Shown here in pieces: positions 13,005 to 16,307 of a stretch of DNA of 16,307 nt. The notes under the pieces were generated by a model. The model was given only the letters and a program-made list of their open reading frames with translations, was not told the DNA's origin and ran no database searches. The position numbers and the translations under genes were made by a program. Within the stretch, counting starts at the first letter, position 1, and each line of letters starts with the position of its first letter. The stretch is taken from assembly GCA_902491395.1 (NCBI GenBank), contig CABUHO010000034.1, forward strand, positions 1 to 16,307, given 5' to 3'. This DNA is from an uncultured Collinsella sp. (lineage in GTDB: Bacteria; Actinomycetota; Coriobacteriia; Coriobacteriales; Coriobacteriaceae).

Positions 13005-15446
13005 CTACCCCAGCGAGCGGTTGAGGGAGCCGAGCTCGTCGTTGCCCATGGTGCGCCACATTTGGAAGATGCAACCGCGTGCCAGGAAAAAGAACCCGTT
13101 GTCGACCAGTTGCACAGCGGCATCTGCCAGCTGATTCGTCACGGCGGACACTGGCGGCAGCTCTAGTCCAGCCTTGTGGATGGTCTCGACCGCCTCCTCG
13201 AACGTCGGAGGCTCGCTGACGCCCATCTCGTTCATAAGGCCCTGCATTTCTTCCAGCGCGCTGCTGCCCGACTCCTCGCCGCGCGGCACCAGACGGTAAC
13301 AAGCCAGCGCTAGGTCGAGCTGATCGCAATTCCAATAGGCAAACGCCAAGCGATAGAACAGGTAGCCGATTGCAGAACGATCGCTGGCAATACGTAGGCC
13401 ATGGCGCGCCACCTCGATAATCTCGTCAAAGCGCTCCAGACGCGCAAGCACGTTGATGAGCGCAAAGTGCGACTGCATGGACGAGCGCGCCAGATCGTAA
13501 AGATGGCGCACCTCGGGCAGTGCTCGTTCAAAGTCCTCTTGCTCGGCGTAAAAGCTGCAGATCTCATGCTGGGCAAAGTACAGCGCATCGGGCGCACGAA
13601 GGATTCGCACAGAGCGGTCTTCTTCCAACACCGGTAGCACCATGCGCACCAGCTGGTTATCGCAAAACTGCGTTTGAACCGGACCTGTCGCCAAAAGCTC
13701 GGCGACGGCGCACTTGGCCTCCAACTCCTCAACAAGACGGGAAAAGCCTTCAAAAGCACCTGTACGGTCGACTTTTGCCTGCTCGCGCAATTCAACAACA
13801 CGGGCCACGTATGGGTCGTCGTCCTCTTCCATGACCTCCAGCTCGTCAGCCGTATCGGCAAGCAGCAGATCGCGCAGCGCCGGCGGCAGCATGCGATGAT
13901 CATCACGCGGACGAGCATGAACCTCCGCAGGTTCAATCGTCTCCGGAGCGGTTGACTCATATGCCTCAAGCACACGCTTGCACGGCATATCGTCCATGTC
14001 CATGCTCTCAAGATCCTTGGCGACAGGCACGCAATCGGCCAGATAGGCCGCGCGCCCAAAGAAATACGTTGCGACAACGCGCTCGCCCTGCTCACTGTCG
14101 GGAGCAGCAATCTGCACATAGCAGCGCGTGATGCAGGTGCCCGCGGCAAAACACGCTGCCGCAAGCGTGAGTGCCACGCGCGCATCGTGCTCCGCGGCCC
14201 AGATCGCGCGCGTGTCCTCGTCCAACTCGCGCCAGGCGTCATCTTGAGCGTCGTATTCACGTTGTGGCATAGCATCAACGACAGACTGCCCAAACCGAAC
14301 GAGCATAATCCCCTCGGCAACGTTTGCCCGATAGGTATAGTCGAGCCGCGTGACCACGTTAAGTGCCTCGACAATACGCGCGAAGCGGGTACGCACATCC
14401 CACTCACCGCCCGGCTGGCAAGCCACCGTACCCGGTTTGCCCCACGGGTTATCGCTCGAGGCCGTATCGAGCAGTCGGGGAACATCGTTGGTCGTCTTGG
14501 CGATATGCCACGCATCAAAGAGCGCGCAGCCCTCAAGGCTCGGCGAGGATGCCGCAGGGACCAATCCGGCCCCGATGCGCTCAAGGATGCCGGAGAGGCG
14601 GTTGAGACGGCACTCAATGGCAAGCAGCATGTCAATCTCGTCCTGGTCCAGCAGGCTGCGATCAAAATTGAGATAGAACAGCTTTGACCGGTCGATACGC
14701 GCTAGGCTCATTTCGGACTTGGCGGCAATGGTGCGCAGGCGGGGCAAGTCGACCTCGCTCATAAGGGCGGCGGCATAACGCTCGATACCGCTCGGATTCT
14801 CGGCATGGTCAACGCGGTAGAGCAGCGTCTCGATAGCGTCAGGTAGCGGTGCCGTGTTAAAGCCCAAAAACACCTCGACCGGCTCGGGCAACTTTACGAG
14901 CTTGATCTTGTCGACAACGTTTTGCATACCCTCGTCGAGTCCGTCGGCGTCCGCCGTGCTCGCAATGGTATTTTCGGAGTCAGCGAATATCACGTAGCGC
15001 AGGAACATCGATGCCATGAACTCACCGTAAGGAAGGGAGCGGGTCGAATTCCATGTCTCGTGATCGGACTGTTCGCGCATGGGACCTTCGGGAGAGCCGA
15101 CGGTTCGCGCGCACGCGCGCATCGTGCCGTTTGCTCCCCTCATCATAATCTCACCAATACCGGAGTCCGACTCGTCAAGGACCAGTTCCATGTCGGGATC
15201 GTTGGGCAGCGGAGCCTCGCTAACGGGGCGGTCCACCTTGTACACCTCACCCGAAACGCTTACGTAGCCCAAAAGCGACACATGGCTTTTGCCAACGAAT
15301 TCGACGACATAACAAGATTCATGCTGGTCCTCGCCAAAGAGTTTCCAGGCCACGCCATATGAGCGTCCCGCAGGCTGCTCGGGCATCACCGGAAAGCGCT
15401 TCTTGGGATCGAGAAACCTGAGCTTGTATGTCGGACGCTCTGCCAC
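13005..15446 (-). CDS. Large cytosolic protein of unknown function with TPR-like repeats
   Basis: I do not recognise the family. The 813-residue product has no signal peptide or membrane helix. An N-terminal ~150 residues look beta-rich (YKLRFLDPKKRFPV at 8-20, then SCYVVEFVGKSHVSLLGYVSVSGEVYKV at 44-71). The middle is mostly helical, with paired Trp/Cys-rich patches (YVQIAAPDSEQGERVVATYFFGRAAYLADC, 443-472). A very acidic linker lies at 531-544 (DTADELEVMEEDDD). Residues 622-725 contain three ~34-residue TPR-like helix pairs: ALYFAQHEICSFYAEQEDFERAL, HFALINVLARLERFDEIIEVA and IGYLFYRLAFAYWNCDQLDLALACY, suggesting a protein-binding scaffold. Start is GTG 15446, with AGGGTGAT about six bases upstream. 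It stands alone between two tRNA loci; an inverted repeat lies 37 bp before the start codon. Confidence 0.85.
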   Translation of the reverse strand: MAERPTYKLRFLDPKKRFPVMPEQPAGRSYGVAWKLFGEDQHESCYVVEFVGKSHVSLLGYVSVSGEVYKVDRPVSEAPLPNDPDMELVLDESDSGIGEIMMRGANGTMRACARTVGSPEGPMREQSDHETWNSTRSLPYGEFMASMFLRYVIFADSENTIASTADADGLDEGMQNVVDKIKLVKLPEPVEVFLGFNTAPLPDAIETLLYRVDHAENPSGIERYAAALMSEVDLPRLRTIAAKSEMSLARIDRSKLFYLNFDRSLLDQDEIDMLLAIECRLNRLSGILERIGAGLVPAASSPSLEGCALFDAWHIAKTTNDVPRLLDTASSDNPWGKPGTVACQPGGEWDVRTRFARIVEALNVVTRLDYTYRANVAEGIMLVRFGQSVVDAMPQREYDAQDDAWRELDEDTRAIWAAEHDARVALTLAAACFAAGTCITRCYVQIAAPDSEQGERVVATYFFGRAAYLADCVPVAKDLESMDMDDMPCKRVLEAYESTAPETIEPAEVHARPRDDHRMLPPALRDLLLADTADELEVMEEDDDPYVARVVELREQAKVDRTGAFEGFSRLVEELEAKCAVAELLATGPVQTQFCDNQLVRMVLPVLEEDRSVRILRAPDALYFAQHEICSFYAEQEDFERALPEVRHLYDLARSSMQSHFALINVLARLERFDEIIEVARHGLRIASDRSAIGYLFYRLAFAYWNCDQLDLALACYRLVPRGEESGSSALEEMQGLMNEMGVSEPPTFEEAVETIHKAGLELPPVSAVTNQLADAAVQLVDNGFFFLARGCIFQMWRTMGNDELGSLNRSLG

Positions 15447-15482
15447 GAAATATCACCCTGATCGGTCGCTTGAGAAGGAGTG

Positions 15483-15501
15483 GTCGCGAATAAGTCGCGA
15501 C
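15483..15501. promoter_or_regulatory. Inverted repeat upstream of the 813-aa protein gene
   Basis: GTCGCGA and TCGCGAC, a perfect 7-bp dyad with a 5-base centre, 37 bp before the GTG start. Placement suits an operator or a 5' UTR hairpin. A TAAGAT about 25 bp further upstream on the minus strand might be a -10 box, but no good -35 accompanies it. Confidence 0.4.
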
Positions 15502-15567
15502 ATCTACTCGGAATCTTACACGAGTCGACAGGAAATCGTCCCTTTGGACGAAAGCACTCAAGCTGGC

Positions 15568-15599
15568 GTAAAAGAAAAGCCCCCGTTGCCGGGAGCTTT
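15568..15599 (-). terminator. Terminator hairpin of repeat unit A
   Basis: Minus strand AAAGCTCCCG, loop GCAA, CGGGGGCTTT, then TTCTTTTA. Ten base pairs with one G-U, closed by a GNRA tetraloop. Copy of the hairpin behind the functional tRNA-Arg. Confidence 0.75.
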
Positions 15600-15760
15600 A
15601 ATCTCAAATGGTGCGGCGTATAGGATTCCGCGCATCCGCTGCGCGGATCCGCACCGGCTTCGCCCGCCTGCCGGCGCGCTCGCCCGCGGGCTAAAAACGC
15701 TCCGCGTTTTCTTGACGCTCGCGCCTCGACCGAGGTTCGAATCCATGTGGTGGCGTCATA
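15571..15760 (-). repeat. 190-bp tRNA-terminal tandem repeat, unit A
   Basis: First of two units that I find identical base for base. Contents on the plus strand: terminator hairpin; the last 20 bp of the tRNA-Arg gene (15609-15628: CCA, discriminator, acceptor strand, half T-arm); a GC-rich multi-hairpin spacer; the inverted T-loop sequence AGGTTCGAATCC; and a short A-rich junction. Identity with the next unit begins at 15569. Confidence 0.93.
15628..15735 (-). other. Multi-hairpin spacer of the tRNA-Arg repeat, copy 1
   Basis: Stems in order on the plus strand: CGCATCCGC with GCGGATCCG (one mismatch, 15631-15649); CCGGC with GCCGG; an outer stem CGCGGGC/GCTCGCG (15685-15691 with 15717-15723) enclosing AAAACGC/GCGTTTT (15694-15700 with 15704-15710); then CCTC/GAGG before the T-loop palindrome. 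A second identical copy is at 15818-15925. Overall plan matches 12650-12751. Open frames crossing it also run through the terminator and are not credible. Confidence 0.6.
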
Positions 15761-15950
15761 AAAGAAAAGCCCCCGTTGCCGGGAGCTTTAATCTCAAATG
15801 GTGCGGCGTATAGGATTCCGCGCATCCGCTGCGCGGATCCGCACCGGCTTCGCCCGCCTGCCGGCGCGCTCGCCCGCGGGCTAAAAACGCTCCGCGTTTT
15901 CTTGACGCTCGCGCCTCGACCGAGGTTCGAATCCATGTGGTGGCGTCATA
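15761..15950 (-). repeat. 190-bp tRNA-terminal tandem repeat, unit B
   Basis: Perfect copy of unit A at exactly 190 bp offset, with its own terminator (15758-15789), orphan tRNA-Arg end (15799-15818) and spacer. The lack of any difference implies a recent duplication or ongoing homogenisation. Confidence 0.93.
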
Positions 15951-15979
15951 AAAGAAAAGCCCCCGTTGCCGGGAGCTTT
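15948..15979 (-). terminator. Intrinsic terminator of tRNA-Arg (first gene)
   Basis: Arms 15979-15970 and 15965-15956 around a GCAA loop (minus strand), followed by TTCTTTTATG. It begins 10 bases after the CCA end. Confidence 0.88.
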
Positions 15980-16008
15980 AATCTCAAATGGTGCGGCGTA
16001 TAGGATTC
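15951..16008 (-). repeat. Partial third repeat unit merging into functional tRNA-Arg
   Basis: The unit's terminator and tRNA end recur here, but instead of the spacer the sequence continues into the complete tRNA gene. Identity to units A and B stops inside the T-loop after GGATTC (16008), locating the breakpoint. Confidence 0.9.
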
Positions 16009-16065
16009 GAACCTATGACGTTCTGATTCGTAGTCAGACCCTCTATCCAGCTGAGGTAACGCCGC
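15989..16065 (-). tRNA. tRNA-Arg, anticodon ACG
   Basis: 77 nt with encoded CCA (15991-15989). Acceptor GCGGCGT pairs with ACGCCGC, discriminator A. Anticodon stem TCTGA/TCAGA with loop CTACGAA gives ACG (16031-16029), normally edited to ICG to read CGU/CGC/CGA. The T-arm ATAGGTTCGAATCCTAT is a near-perfect palindrome. A second copy follows upstream, so this is a tRNA-Arg pair. Confidence 0.97.
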
Positions 16066-16077
16066 GACTTTTTGATT

Positions 16078-16106
16078 ATTATGCACAGGGACTGAATAAT
16101 CGTCAA
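16078..16106 (-). promoter_or_regulatory. Promoter of tRNA-Arg
   Basis: TTGACG (16106-16101), exactly 17 bp, CATAAT (16083-16078) on the minus strand, in an AT-rich context. The -10 box ends 12 bp before the tRNA 5' end. Each hexamer differs from consensus at one position. Confidence 0.85.
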
Positions 16107-16216
16107 GCGTTTTTCAAAAAAAGTTATTGAATTTGATTTTTACTCATTTGATGCAGTCGATCGACTCGATACTTTCAAACACGGCAAAAGCAACTTCTCA
16201 AGTTTGTCGACATATA
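16107..16216. other. AT-rich intergenic stretch between the two tRNA-Arg genes
   Basis: Contains A/T runs upstream of the tRNA-Arg promoter (16117-16149) that could act as an UP-like element. It has none of the repeat spacer and no credible reading frame. Confidence 0.4.
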
Positions 16217-16242
16217 AGAAAAGCCCCCGTTTCCGGAGGCTT
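16217..16242 (-). terminator. Intrinsic terminator of the second tRNA-Arg
   Basis: Minus strand AAGCCTCCG, loop GAAA, CGGGGGCTT, followed by TTCTTATATG: 9 bp with one G-U and a GNRA loop. Related to, but not identical with, the repeat-unit terminator. Confidence 0.88.
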
Positions 16243-16252
16243 AAAACTCAAT

Positions 16253-16307
16253 TGGTGCGGCGTATAGGATTCGAACCTATGACGTTCTGATTCGTAGTCA
16301 GACCCTC
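16253..16307 (-). tRNA. Second tRNA-Arg(ACG), 5' part cut by window end
   Basis: The 55 visible bases (CCA through the anticodon arm, anticodon at 16295-16293) are identical to the corresponding part of the tRNA-Arg at 15989-16065. Its 3' flank is a plain terminator without 190-bp repeats, a useful contrast to its twin. Confidence 0.93.

Noticed and set aside
15558..15936. Short basic open frames (62 and 81 codons) inside the 190-bp units, recalling the protamine-like tpr of E. coli tyrT
   Set aside because: They read through the orphan tRNA end and the terminator stem, lack ribosome sites, and their sequence is explained by the structured repeat. Noted as a parallel, not called as genes.
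15569..16008. CRISPR array
   Set aside because: The repeat is 190 bp, without unique spacers and without cas genes; its parts are tRNA end, terminator and hairpins.

Overview
The window (about 60% G+C by eye, many CTC/GAG/GCC codons, CCA encoded in the tRNA genes, a Gram-positive-type split CpsC/CpsD tyrosine kinase, OmpR-type two-component pairs) looks like an actinobacterial chromosome of class Coriobacteriia. A Collinsella-like gut species is my best guess; this is inference from gene style, not a database match.

Layout. 1-573 is the 3' end of an IS110-family insertion sequence (+). 574-772 holds no gene but two strong RNA-like structures, one with a cUUCGg tetraloop. 773-2797 (-) is htpG (Hsp90). 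3000-5604 (-) is a probable operon read as wzz/cpsC, cpsD (BY-kinase), cpsB (PHP-type tyrosine phosphatase) and an ElaA-like GNAT acetyltransferase: the regulatory module of capsule/exopolysaccharide export without the sugar enzymes. 5803-8899 (-) is pstB, phoB-like regulator and phoR-like kinase, a phosphate-starvation unit with a good promoter in front of pstB. 9003-10963 (-) is a second, VanR/VanS-like regulator and kinase pair. Divergent from it, 11161-12501 (+) encodes a secreted D,D-carboxypeptidase (DacA/PBP5 type), closed by a canonical terminator.

The last part is tRNA-rich: tRNA-Ser(GCU) at 12822-12912 (-), a large cytosolic protein of unknown function with TPR-like repeats (13005-15446, -), tRNA-Arg(ACG) at 15989-16065 (-), and a second tRNA-Arg(ACG) cut by the window end.

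The most striking feature is at the 3' side of both complete tRNA genes. Downstream of tRNA-Arg lie two perfect 190-bp tandem units plus a partial third. Each has the last 20 bp of the tRNA gene (CCA, acceptor strand, half T-arm), a terminator, an inverted T-loop palindrome and a GC-rich multi-hairpin spacer. Downstream of tRNA-Ser lies a diverged unit with the same architecture and the same 190-bp period, and its spacer is recognisably homologous to the Arg one, with a nested double stem kept by compensatory changes. The layout resembles the tRNA-terminal repeats of the Escherichia coli tyrT operon (rtT), but in an unrelated phylum and at two different tRNAs. It may be a family of tRNA-targeting mini-elements or structured RNAs.
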